DNA of 23,357 bases from NCBI GenBank assembly GCA_002398515.1, contig DGZL01000104.1, positions 1 to 23,357 on the forward strand, in the 5' to 3' direction. Positions within the stretch are counted from its first letter, which is position 1, and each line of letters opens with the position of its first letter. Shown piece by piece: positions 1-7,678 of this stretch. The position numbers were made by a program, and so were the translations under genes. Source of the DNA: Firmicutes bacterium UBA4981 (GTDB lineage: Bacteria; Bacillota; SHA-98; UBA4971). A model generated the notes under the pieces. That model was given only the letters and a program-made list of their open reading frames with translations. It ran no database searches and was not told the origin of the DNA.

Positions 1-405
1 AACCAGGTGTCCACGCCGTCCCTCTCAAGCTGGGGATACAAAGGATACAATGAGGTCTGGCTCGAAGGCTCCAACGACTGGATTTACCGCCACCTTCACA
101 TAGCAGCGGAGAGAATGTCAGAACTGGCCAAAGCCTATCCCTCATCAGGCGGTTTGAGAAGACGTGCCTTGAACCAGGCAGCCCGGGAGCTACTACTAGC
201 TCAGAGCAGCGACTGGGCGTTCATCATGAAGACAGGGACTGTAGTTCCGTACGCAGTCAGGCGCACTAAAGAACACTTGTGGCGCTTCACCAAACTCTAT
301 GAGGATATTCGGCGGGAGTCTATTGATGAAGGGTGGCTTTCGGATATTGAATATAGAAACAACATTTTCCCCGAGATAGACTACAATGTCTATGCTAAGG
401 CTTAG
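1..405 (+). CDS. GH57 1,4-alpha-glucan branching enzyme, C-terminal fragment (cut by window start)
   Basis: The reading frame is open from base 1 and ends at a TAG at 403-405, so only about 134 C-terminal residues are visible. The segment has SSWGYKGYNEVWLEG near its start, then RALNQAARELLLAQSSDWAFIM, then a YAVRRTKEHLWRFTKLYEDI helix. This is the conserved C-terminal (DUF1957/BE_C) helical domain of GH57 branching enzymes, which cut alpha-1,4-glucan and re-attach the piece by an alpha-1,6 bond in the cytoplasm. The catalytic GH57 barrel lies outside the window. The gene converges on the nucleotidyltransferase fusion with only 24 bp between their stops and no obvious terminator there. Together with the GT4 synthase at 2939-4213 it suggests a glycogen-like storage or structural glucan pathway. 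Family assignment is firm; the role of this copy is inferred from context. Confidence 0.9.
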   Translation, partial: NQVSTPSLSSWGYKGYNEVWLEGSNDWIYRHLHIAAERMSELAKAYPSSGGLRRRALNQAARELLLAQSSDWAFIMKTGTVVPYAVRRTKEHLWRFTKLYEDIRRESIDEGWLSDIEYRNNIFPEIDYNVYAKA

Positions 406-429
406 GCAAGCGCAGTCTTGCTGACAGGA

Positions 430-2910
430 TTAGATCAGCCCGATTTCGTTGATGCGGTTCATGTAAGCCTCTCTCAGTGCCTCTGCTTCTCCGGGAGTCG
501 AAGCCTCGCTGTAGATGTGGAAGAGAGGCTCTTCCGAATCAGGTAGAACCAATGCCCAGCCTGTTTCGTGGTAGACTTTGATACCGTCTATGAGTTCTAC
601 TTTCTTAGTGCGGGTCTCATCAATCAGAGTACGCATTACCTTACCCTTAGCTTCCCAAGGACATTTGACGCTGCGCTTGCTGATATAAAACTCCGGAACC
701 ATAGAGACCAGTTCCGAAAGGCTGATGCCGTCCCTTGCCATAGTCTCGAGGATTTTTCCAAGGGAAAAGAGCGCGTCGAAAGGCGCCTGAAATCCTGGAA
801 GGCCCTTTCCTCCTATAAAAATCTTCTCCTCAATGGCTTTCTCCATAACTGATCTGGGATTGGCTCGGGTGCGAATTACACGTCCGCGGTAGCTTCTGGC
901 CATATCCTCGATGATTCGGGAAGCTGTGACCGGCACTGCCACAGTAGCGCCTTCCTGGGATTTTAGGACAAGCAGTGACATGAGGGCCATAAGCAGGTCG
1001 TCAGACACCCTGTTGCCCTCCTCATCGACAAGGAGCAGCCTTTCTGCATTGTTGTCAACGATTATGCCGAGATCCGCCTGCTCAGCAAGTACCGATTTTG
1101 CCAGGAATGATAGGGAATCCAGCATGTCCAGGAGGTGCCTGGGCCCATGATCTCCGGCATTATCCCTGTCTGATGTAGATGCGCTACAACCCAGCGCAGA
1201 AAGAAAGGACGGCAAGAGCAGAGACAGATTCCCGGGGTCATAGTCCACCATGACTTCGAACTGCTTCGCCCTTATCAAGTCCACAGATATTGTTTGGAGC
1301 AAACAATCTAGGTACTCCTCGACAAGACGAGTAAGGAAAGCTACCTCTCCGATATCATCCGGACTCACCCTCGTAAAGTCTTCGCTGAAAAACGCGTTTT
1401 CTATTTTTCGTTCCGTGGATTTATCAATATTCATGCCCTTCTCATCCAGGAATTCGATTAAAGCGATATCCGGGTCATATGGCGAGAGTCTCACGTGAAG
1501 GCCCCCGCTCACCCCTAATGCTTTAACAGCGTAACGGTTTACAGGGGTGGTCATGCGACCCAGATCATAGACGCCTGCACCCCCGGAGAGGAGGCCTGAT
1601 GTAAGCGCCCTCTTTACCATACGAGAAGGCTTGTATGCATCTGAGCTTACGACCACTGACGGCCTCTCTTTGAAGCAGGAGCTGTAAGCCGCGCCTAATT
1701 TCGCTGCAATTTCCGGGGTTAGCTCCACATTGACAAGGCCTGAGACTCCAAATGTCCCGAATAATCTCTTGGACCACTTCGCTCCCCACACTAGACTTGT
1801 AGTTATGGTAGTTCCTGCATCAATTGCCTTTTCAGGCCATATCTTCACACCGGGCTTGATGACTGAGTGGGCCCCTACTACAGAGCGAGATCCGATGACC
1901 GATCCTTCAAATACTGCTGACTTAGCCTTGAGACTTGCCCTGCTACACACGATAGCGCCTCTCAGTTCACTGTCCTTCCCGAAGAAGGAGTCATCCCAGA
2001 GCACGCTGCGTTTTATGGAAGCACCTTCGTTTAGGATATTATTGTGTCCGATAACCGTGCCCGAACCAATCTCCGCATCTCGCCTGATACGACAGAAGTC
2101 CCCGATTACAATGGGCGCCTCAAGCCTTGTGTTTGGATGGATTTCAGTGCCTGTCCCTATGTAGATTCCTCTTGCGATCTCCTCTCCTGGGATATTTACC
2201 TGTGCCAACCCTTGGAGGATGTCGTAATGCGTCTGGCGGTACTGCTCAATATTCCCCACATCACTCCAATAACCGTCAGCAACATACCCGAAGAGAGGCA
2301 GTCCCTTCTTTAGAATAAGCGGAAACAGGTTCTTGCTGAAGTCAAACTGCGCTCCTGCGTCAAAAAGGCGTAACGCCTCAGGCTCCAACACGTAGATACC
2401 GGTATTCACAGTATCGCTGAATACCTCACTCCAACTTGGCTTCTCCAAAAAGCGGGTAATACGACCGTCATCATCAGTGATTACCACCCCGTATTCCAGA
2501 GGGCTTGTGACGTGAGTAAGGACAATTGTGGCAATTGCTCCCTTAGCCTTGTGAAACTCGACAGCCTCTCCCAAGTTGATGTCTGTCAGGGCGTCCCCGG
2601 AAATCACGAGAAAAGTTGAATCCAGGCAATGTTCGCATGCTTTGACGCTTCCTGCTGTGCCGAGAGGGGTATCTTCAATAGCGTAATGCATCGTAACCCC
2701 AAGCCTGTCTCCTTGGCCGAAATAGTCCTGAATCACTTCAGGCATGTAGTAAAGTGTAGCGAAAATGTCGCAAAACCCGTGGAGCTTCAAAAGATTAATG
2801 ACATGCTCCAGCATCGGGCGATTCACCACCGGCACCATGGGTTTCGGCCTGTCACATGTAAGAGGCCTGAGCCTCGTCCCTTTTCCGCCTGCCATCACTA
2901 CTGCCTTCAA
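430..2910 (-). CDS. Nucleotidyltransferase / left-handed beta-helix / phosphohexomutase-like fusion protein
   Basis: I place the start at a TTG (2908-2910), giving 826 residues. It has GGAGG about 10 nt upstream and opens directly with KAVVMAGGKGTRLRPLT, the NTP-transferase loop. An in-frame start further up would overlap the neighbour and add 16 unconserved residues. Order of domains: sugar-phosphate nucleotidyltransferase (about 1-235; PLGTAG and DVGNIEQY visible), hexapeptide-repeat beta-helix (about 240-375), and an alpha-D-phosphohexomutase-like half (about 385-826). This is the architecture annotated as mannose-1-phosphate guanylyltransferase/phosphomannomutase. In the mutase half the phospho-serine loop (TASHNP in active enzymes) is replaced by VRLSPYDPD (about 473-481), and the metal loop DGDxDR by VDNNAER (about 618-624), so mutase activity is doubtful. 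It lies 28 bp downstream of the GT4 gene, probably co-transcribed, and likely supplies or senses sugar nucleotide for glucan synthesis. Confidence 0.88.
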   Translation of the reverse strand: MKAVVMAGGKGTRLRPLTCDRPKPMVPVVNRPMLEHVINLLKLHGFCDIFATLYYMPEVIQDYFGQGDRLGVTMHYAIEDTPLGTAGSVKACEHCLDSTFLVISGDALTDINLGEAVEFHKAKGAIATIVLTHVTSPLEYGVVITDDDGRITRFLEKPSWSEVFSDTVNTGIYVLEPEALRLFDAGAQFDFSKNLFPLILKKGLPLFGYVADGYWSDVGNIEQYRQTHYDILQGLAQVNIPGEEIARGIYIGTGTEIHPNTRLEAPIVIGDFCRIRRDAEIGSGTVIGHNNILNEGASIKRSVLWDDSFFGKDSELRGAIVCSRASLKAKSAVFEGSVIGSRSVVGAHSVIKPGVKIWPEKAIDAGTTITTSLVWGAKWSKRLFGTFGVSGLVNVELTPEIAAKLGAAYSSCFKERPSVVVSSDAYKPSRMVKRALTSGLLSGGAGVYDLGRMTTPVNRYAVKALGVSGGLHVRLSPYDPDIALIEFLDEKGMNIDKSTERKIENAFFSEDFTRVSPDDIGEVAFLTRLVEEYLDCLLQTISVDLIRAKQFEVMVDYDPGNLSLLLPSFLSALGCSASTSDRDNAGDHGPRHLLDMLDSLSFLAKSVLAEQADLGIIVDNNAERLLLVDEEGNRVSDDLLMALMSLLVLKSQEGATVAVPVTASRIIEDMARSYRGRVIRTRANPRSVMEKAIEEKIFIGGKGLPGFQAPFDALFSLGKILETMARDGISLSELVSMVPEFYISKRSVKCPWEAKGKVMRTLIDETRTKKVELIDGIKVYHETGWALVLPDSEEPLFHIYSEASTPGEAEALREAYMNRINEIGLI

Positions 2911-2938
2911 GGGAATCCTGCCTCCGTTCTTGTATTGT

Positions 2939-4213
2939 CTACACAGTGTCGTGGGCAAAGTATCGAGAATATTCCGGCGGGACAGTCTCCTGGGGTTGGG
3001 AGATCCATCTTGGCCTCGTTACCGCCCATGGACTGGCCCTGTATGCCTCATGGACCTCGTCGTAAACTTGGGAGGTCTCTTCAGCTATTATGTCCCAGTT
3101 GAATTTGGTTAGGACATCACTTGTTGCATTGGCGCAAATCCCGTCGCATAGCCTTTGATCTGCAAGAAGGGTTAGGATATTATCCGCAAGTGAATTTGGG
3201 TTGCCCGGATAGCATTTCATACCGGTAACCCCATGCCTGACGACTTCACCTAACCCTCCTACATCTGAGACCACAACCGGAATCCCTGAAGCCATGGCTT
3301 CCAGCGCAGTGATACCGAAAGGCTCATAGAGACTGGGCACGACAGCCACATCTGAACACTTGTAAAGCTTATTGCGGGTTGAGTCGTCGATGAACCCGGC
3401 GAAGAAAACCCTGTTGTAGATTCCCAGGTTCTGTGCATGCTCCTTAAGGTATGCAGTTGCAGGGCCTTTACCTGCAATAACTAGTTTGACCTTGTCCCTA
3501 TATGCAAGGGCTTTCGAGAATGCGTCAAGGAGAACTTGGACTCCTTTCTCATGCACGAGTCTCCCAATGAAAAAGATCATTTGCTCATCAGGCGCAGCCC
3601 ACCCTAACCGAAAGGCCTCAAGATCCTCGTTGGGAGACACGGCAAACCTGGTAGGATCTACTCCATTGGGAATTACACGCAATTTGTCTCCCGGAAGCTG
3701 AAAGATCCATGACAGCTCTTGACGCATATGTTCGCTGCAACATATGACACGCCACGATTCAAACCCCAACCACCATTCGACATTACTGATATAGCGCTGC
3801 AAGTCATTGTGAAGGCCCCAATTTCGGCCGTATTCCGTAGCGTGAATCGTGCCGACAAGAGGAATATTGAAAGCATGTTTCAACGCTTTCGCGGAGTAGG
3901 CAACCACCCAATCATGTGCGTGTACAAGATCCGCGCCCATGGCAGCCCGCTGAATCCCGCGCTCCATGAGGTTCAGGTTCATCTGCATGACCCAGGTGAT
4001 GAAGTCAGGTGGGGAAGGATTCTGAAAAGAGACCCTGAAAACCTTTACTCCTTCATCATCTTCTTCCTCGTAGGCCTTATCGTGGCCGCAGGTGATCACA
4101 TCAACGTCTACTCCTTGCTTGACAAGGGCTTTAGCAAGGTCTTCCACATGCCTGGCTATACCCCCGACCACCCTCGGCGGATACTCCCACGAAAGCATAA
4201 TCACATGCATCAT
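2939..4213 (-). CDS. GT4-family glycosyltransferase, glycogen-synthase-like
   Basis: A 424-residue GT-B fold enzyme. The N-terminal domain starts with HVIMLSWEYPPRVVGGIARHVEDLA, typical of bacterial GT4 and archaeal-type starch/glycogen synthases. DLVHAHDWV is near residues 95-102. The C-terminal UDP/ADP-sugar domain shows FFIGRLVHEKGVQVLLDA (about 214-231) and the E-x7-E motif EPFGITALE (E297 and E305), which contacts the donor. The start ATGATG is preceded by AAGGAGG at a short distance. The gene is first in a two-gene operon with the nucleotidyltransferase fusion downstream and faces a GH57 branching enzyme, so alpha-glucan elongation is the likely job. Donor and acceptor cannot be read from sequence; a trehalose or cell-envelope glycan role is possible. 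Confidence 0.87.
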   Translation of the reverse strand: MMHVIMLSWEYPPRVVGGIARHVEDLAKALVKQGVDVDVITCGHDKAYEEEDDEGVKVFRVSFQNPSPPDFITWVMQMNLNLMERGIQRAAMGADLVHAHDWVVAYSAKALKHAFNIPLVGTIHATEYGRNWGLHNDLQRYISNVEWWLGFESWRVICCSEHMRQELSWIFQLPGDKLRVIPNGVDPTRFAVSPNEDLEAFRLGWAAPDEQMIFFIGRLVHEKGVQVLLDAFSKALAYRDKVKLVIAGKGPATAYLKEHAQNLGIYNRVFFAGFIDDSTRNKLYKCSDVAVVPSLYEPFGITALEAMASGIPVVVSDVGGLGEVVRHGVTGMKCYPGNPNSLADNILTLLADQRLCDGICANATSDVLTKFNWDIIAEETSQVYDEVHEAYRASPWAVTRPRWISQPQETVPPEYSRYFAHDTV

Positions 4214-4590
4214 ATCTCCTCCTTGGCTCGTGTACCGAATCCCATGTATCCCGTGTGTCGAATCCTATTGTCCTATGTTCTCTGTCGTTTATCCTCTCCA
4301 ACGCCGTACGCCGGCTCCCGCATGCCCATTCACGTGTCTCAGGTCCGCGCCTGCTTTCATTCATCCGCTTTGGTCCAGCGGATCTCACATGCCCGCTCTC
4401 AGGCACATCTGCCCGCCCGCAACAGATCCCAGACAGTACCCTGCAGCTCGCAGCCTTAAACAGACCCCACCGTAGGCGCAAACGTCTGGCACGCAGTAGA
4501 CGCATATGCTGGCCCTGGAAGAGCCGGCCTATTCTTATGATTTACCCCAACTGAGGAATTATTCGCAAGTGAGCCTGGGATTGCTCGGCA
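4214..4590. other. Gene-free upstream region of the GT4 operon
   Basis: No credible gene. The stretch is C-rich on the + strand. A weak direct repeat beginning GTACCGAATCC or GTCGAATCC recurs at 4232, 4257 and 4284, a period of about 25-27 bp. It must contain the promoter for the minus-strand GT4 gene, but I see no good -35/-10 pair. Open frames crossing it on both strands lack ribosome-binding sites and known motifs. Confidence 0.5.
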
Positions 4591-5047
4591 TGGTCGAAAA
4601 ACGACCACCGTGAGGCTCTTTGGTGGTTGATTGCCAACCACCTCTTTCAGCGCAATTGCCTGGATGGTTGAGAATCGACCACCTTAGGCCTTGTTAATGG
4701 TTGATTATCGACCACGATCGCGCCTCAAGGGGGCAGAATATAGAACACCTCATCACAGAGAATCCCCTCACATGAGGATTGTGGATACAAAATCGACCAC
4801 ATTTTTCGGAAAGGTGAGCGAAAACCTATAAGCCACCCTTTCCAAAAAAGTGGTAGAAATTCTTCCACATGAGCCTCAAAAAGGCATCAAAACCCTCCAC
4901 CAGCCCAAAAATGTGGTCGGAAAGCAGACACCTTTGCCGTTGGGGGTGGTCGAAAACCTATCACTTGGCAGCCTTTTACTGCAAAAATCCAAAAAAGGGG
5001 GTGGAAATTCGAGCACGATTTCAGGGAATGTGGTTGAAAATCAACCA
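4591..5047. repeat. Array of short hairpin repeats, core TGGTYGAAAAYCRACCA
   Basis: About ten degenerate copies of a 17-bp inverted repeat: a 6-bp stem TGGTYG/CRACCA around a 5-nt A/T-rich loop. Clear copies lie at 4591-4607 (TGGTCG-AAAAA-CGACCA), 4622-4642 (8-bp stem GGTGGTTG-ATTGC-CAACCACC), 4665-4681, 4698-4714 and 5031-5047 (TGGTTG-AAAAT-CAACCA). Weaker or half copies are at 4781-4800, 4851-4867, 4913-4920, 4947-4963 and 5002-5015. Spacing between starts is often 31-41 bp. A separate imperfect inverted repeat (GGAAAGGTG/CACCCTTTCC) sits at 4808-4843. The stems carry compensating G/A and C/T changes (TGGTTG with CGACCA uses a G-U pair), which hints at selection for pairing. Function unknown. 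Confidence 0.75.
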
Positions 5048-5080
5048 TCTCATCGCAGCTAGGTTTTGTTGGGCTTATGA

Positions 5081-5441
5081 ATGAGGAAAGCCAGGTATAG
5101 TATGAGGGTCACGTATGAGGGAAACTGAAAGCGATCGAGCTTGCACATTAGGAAAGCCTGATATGACATGAGAGCCACGTAGGAGCAAATTTGAATATGA
5201 TCGAACCTACGCATGAGCGGGCCAGATATGGCGTGAGAGGCACGTAGGAGTAAGGCTGAATATGATCGAGCCTACGAATGAGAAAAGCCAGGTATAGTAT
5301 GAGGATCACGTACGAGGAAAACTGAATATAATCGAACCTGCGCATGAAGGAAGCCCAACATGGAATGAGGGGGAGCCACGCGCGATCAGGCCTACGCGTA
5401 GGAGAAGCCAGGCATGACAGAGAACCTACGTATAAAGGTGG
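5081..5441. repeat. 66-bp tandem repeat array abutting dppD
   Basis: Six consecutive units begin at 5081, 5147, 5213, 5278, 5344 and 5398, with lengths 66, 66, 65, 66, 54 and a partial. Recurring blocks within a unit are ATGAGGAAAGCCAGGTATAG, CACGTAGGAG and GATCGAACCTACGC. Units 2 and 3 carry the inverted pair CGTAGG...CCTACG around about 22 nt, so each could form a stem. The last unit runs into the 3' end of dppD: CCTACGTAT of the repeat supplies the stop codon (complement of CTA at 5426-5428) and the final codons. Copies differ by many substitutions, so the array is not very recent. There are no spacers, so it is not a CRISPR. Confidence 0.88.
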
Positions 5442-6505
5442 CAGCGGACTTTGCGTCCGTTATCCAGCTGAACAAGGTGCGGATCGGTGTGCAGGCAGCG
5501 CAAATCAGCTTCCTTGCAGCGCGGAGCGAAGCTGCACCCCGGGGCCAGGTCGGTAAGGTCAGGGACTTCACCGTCTATCGGAACAAGTTCGCACCTCTGG
5601 CCAATCTGAGGAATTGACCTTAGAAGTCCTCGTGTGTAAGGATGAAGCGGCGAAGAGAGCACATCTTCAATTTCCCCTGACTCAACGATTTGGCCTGCGT
5701 ACATCACAGCAGCCTTATGACAGAATTCTGCAGCGACACCCAGGTCATGGGTGACAAAAATGATGGCTGTCCCAAGCTCCTCATTGATCTCTCGCATCAA
5801 GTCAAGCACTTGCGCCTGGACTGTCACATCCAAGGCAGTCGTGGGTTCGTCTGCAAGTATGACCTTAGGCCTACACGCAAGAGCGATAGCAATAAGGATA
5901 CGTTGCTGCATCCCACCGCTGAATTGGTGGGGATACTCAAGGTGCCTGTGCTCCGGAGAAGGTATCCCCACCTGTTTGAGAAGGCCTATCACTCGCTCCC
6001 GCTCTTTCTCTCGCTCTTCACGTAAGAGGCGCCTGGGAAACCCTGAAAGAAGCCCATGAACACGAAGTGACTCCGATATCTGTTCCCCCACCCGGTATGC
6101 CGGGTTCAAGGTTGTCATAGGATCTTGGAAGACCATTGCCATATCCTTTCCTCGTAAGTCCCTCATTTCCGCCTCGGACAGAGCCAGGAGCTCCTTTCCT
6201 TCAAACTTGACAGACCCTTTGACAATCCGTCCCGGACGAGGGACAAGCCGCATTATTGAGAGAAGGCATGCGCTCTTGCCGCATCCTGACTCACCCACAA
6301 TCGCCAGAATGTCACCTTTTCCCAGCACAACGTCAACATCACGCACGGCATGGACAGTCCCTCGAGGAGTTGGATACTCTGTTGAAAGCCCTGAAATCTC
6401 AAGGGCCGGGGATTTTTCGCCATGAAATTTTCCACCATGAATTAGATTGTTGGGTTCAGCATGAATCAAGGTATTATGTTTAGCTTGATTATTAAAGGCG
6501 TCCAC
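5426..6505 (-). CDS. dppD: Peptide/nickel-class ABC transporter ATP-binding protein (DppD/OppD type)
   Basis: A 359-residue ATPase that powers import with DppF. Motifs: Walker A GESGCGKS (71-78), Q-loop Q127 in VFQDP, signature FSGGMQQR (195-202), Walker B VILADE (215-220), H-loop His253. The C-terminal oligo_HPY region has HPYTRGLL and cysteines at 324, 330, 337 and 355 (PGCSFAPRC...C...VRCHL), a pattern linked to an Fe-S site in some OppD proteins. The start is GTG at 6505 with AGGAGGG 7 nt upstream, lying inside the dppC 3' end, so the two are translationally coupled. The first 34 residues are an unusual His/Asn-rich extension with an internal repeat (NTLIH..., NNLIH...) before the normal LEISGLSTEY beginning. 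The stop codon lies in the 66-bp repeat array. Substrate is unknown. Confidence 0.93.
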   Translation of the reverse strand: MDAFNNQAKHNTLIHAEPNNLIHGGKFHGEKSPALEISGLSTEYPTPRGTVHAVRDVDVVLGKGDILAIVGESGCGKSACLLSIMRLVPRPGRIVKGSVKFEGKELLALSEAEMRDLRGKDMAMVFQDPMTTLNPAYRVGEQISESLRVHGLLSGFPRRLLREEREKERERVIGLLKQVGIPSPEHRHLEYPHQFSGGMQQRILIAIALACRPKVILADEPTTALDVTVQAQVLDLMREINEELGTAIIFVTHDLGVAAEFCHKAAVMYAGQIVESGEIEDVLSSPLHPYTRGLLRSIPQIGQRCELVPIDGEVPDLTDLAPGCSFAPRCKEADLRCLHTDPHLVQLDNGRKVRCHLYT

Positions 6506-7468
6506 CTATTGACCCTCCTGTAACCTGGGATCCAAGACATCCCGAAGGCCTTCTCCCACAAGATTGATGGCCAGCACCAGAATGACAAGGGCAAGCCCGG
6601 GCAGAGTCGCCACCCACCAGGCATTTAGCATGTAGCGGCGCCCATCGGATACCATGGAGCCCCATGCAGGAATCCTAGGCGGCACACCGAGGCCCAGGAA
6701 ACTCAAGGATGACTCCATAACTATCATGTTCCCCATACGCAGTGTCCCAAGGACCAAAATGGAATGCACTATGTTCGGGAGAATCTCTGAAATCATGATA
6801 GCCCCGTCAGACCGGCCGAGCGCACGGGCAGCCTCTACATATTCACATGTCTTCTGGGACATGACCTCAGCCCTGGCTAATCTATAAAACTCGACCCAAC
6901 CCTTAAAACAAAGGGCCAAGATGAGATTCCAGAACCCGGGGCCCAAGACGGACATCATCCCGATGACGAATATCAGGTACGGAAAGGCCAGCAAAAGATC
7001 AGTGAACCTTGACATGACCTTGTCAAAGACGCCTTGATAGTAGCCTGCTATAAGCCCCAACCCTACGCCTACCGCCATGGAAATTGCTATGGTCAAAACT
7101 CCTACGAGGATTGAGACGCGAGCGCCGTACATAACCCTGGAGAGTATATCCCTTCCAAGCTGGTCCGTGCCAAGAGGATGTGCGTTTGCCAAAGAAGGGG
7201 CGACAAATCTCTCGGTAAGAGCCACTTGATCCGGGCTGTATGGTGCTATGTAAGGTGCAAATACCGCGCAGACAACGTAGGTCAAGATCACAAGGCCTCC
7301 AACGATTGCACCTGGATGGTTCCTTAGTTTCAGTAGAATGTCCCATGCGCTTTGAAGCTTAGACCATGGACGCCTATATGTCCTGGGGAAAGGCCTTTCG
7401 AGAGGATAAGCCTCAGAACCCCAGACGTGTCTCTTGATGTCATCAGCGCGCTCAATGTTTACTGACAT
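6506..7468 (-). CDS. dppC: Peptide/nickel-class ABC transporter permease (DppC/OppC type)
   Basis: A 320-residue inner-membrane permease. After a polar 45-residue N-terminus comes a first membrane helix (GAIVGGLVILTYVVCAVFAPYIAP), then the periplasmic/extracellular loop with HPLGTDQLGRDILSRVMYGARVSI, the hallmark of the DppC family. The ATPase-contacting EAA loop is CEYVEAARALGRSDGAIMISEILPNI. The gene ends in LQEGQ-TAG one base before the dppD GTG. The ATG at 7468 has GGGGGTG about 11 nt upstream, which is a long spacing. Upstream lies a 31/32-bp tandem repeat array that separates it from dppB, so coupling between B and C is absent although they should be one transcript. Confidence 0.93.
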   Translation of the reverse strand: MSVNIERADDIKRHVWGSEAYPLERPFPRTYRRPWSKLQSAWDILLKLRNHPGAIVGGLVILTYVVCAVFAPYIAPYSPDQVALTERFVAPSLANAHPLGTDQLGRDILSRVMYGARVSILVGVLTIAISMAVGVGLGLIAGYYQGVFDKVMSRFTDLLLAFPYLIFVIGMMSVLGPGFWNLILALCFKGWVEFYRLARAEVMSQKTCEYVEAARALGRSDGAIMISEILPNIVHSILVLGTLRMGNMIVMESSLSFLGLGVPPRIPAWGSMVSDGRRYMLNAWWVATLPGLALVILVLAINLVGEGLRDVLDPRLQEGQ

Positions 7469-7488
7469 GTTGTATTCGGCACCCCCTT

Positions 7489-7678
7489 TCGCTAAACTGT
7501 CATCCTAGGATCCTAGATGGTCGTCCTAGGCTTACTAGAGTGTCTCTATGGTCGCCTTCTGCTTACTAAAGTGTCATCTATGATTGTCCTAAACATGCTA
7601 CAGTGTCATATATGGTCGCCCTGGGCCTACTAAAGTGTCTCTACGGTCGCCTTAGGCTTGCTAAAGCGTCATCTTCGG
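7489..7678. repeat. 31/32-bp tandem repeat array between dppB and dppC, including the dppB stop codon
   Basis: Units begin at 7489 (a longer, 42-bp copy with an internal CCTAGGATCCTAG duplication), 7531 (31 bp), 7562 (32), 7594 (32), 7626 (31) and 7657 (partial). The shared core on the + strand is CTTACTAAAGTGTC, followed by a CTATGGTCGCC-like block and ending near AGG or GGG. The last unit, CTTGCTAAAGCGTCATC, runs into the 3' end of dppB and encodes its last codons and stop (complement of CTA at 7661-7663). Copies are about 70-85% alike by eye. No gene or spacer structure is present. Confidence 0.88.

Noticed and set aside
568..3112. Several + strand open frames of 60-160 codons across the nucleotidyltransferase gene
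   Set aside because: All are antisense shadows of the 826-residue minus-strand protein and have no independent support.
3719..4459. 246-codon open frame on the + strand
   Set aside because: It is antisense to the well-supported GT4 gene, runs on into its upstream region, has no recognisable motif and has the composition of a shadow frame.
5148..5345. 65-codon hydrophobic minus-strand frame in the 66-bp repeats, with 22-residue repeats
   Set aside because: No ribosome-binding site, and the 65-bp third unit breaks the repeat phase, so the protein repeat is not maintained.
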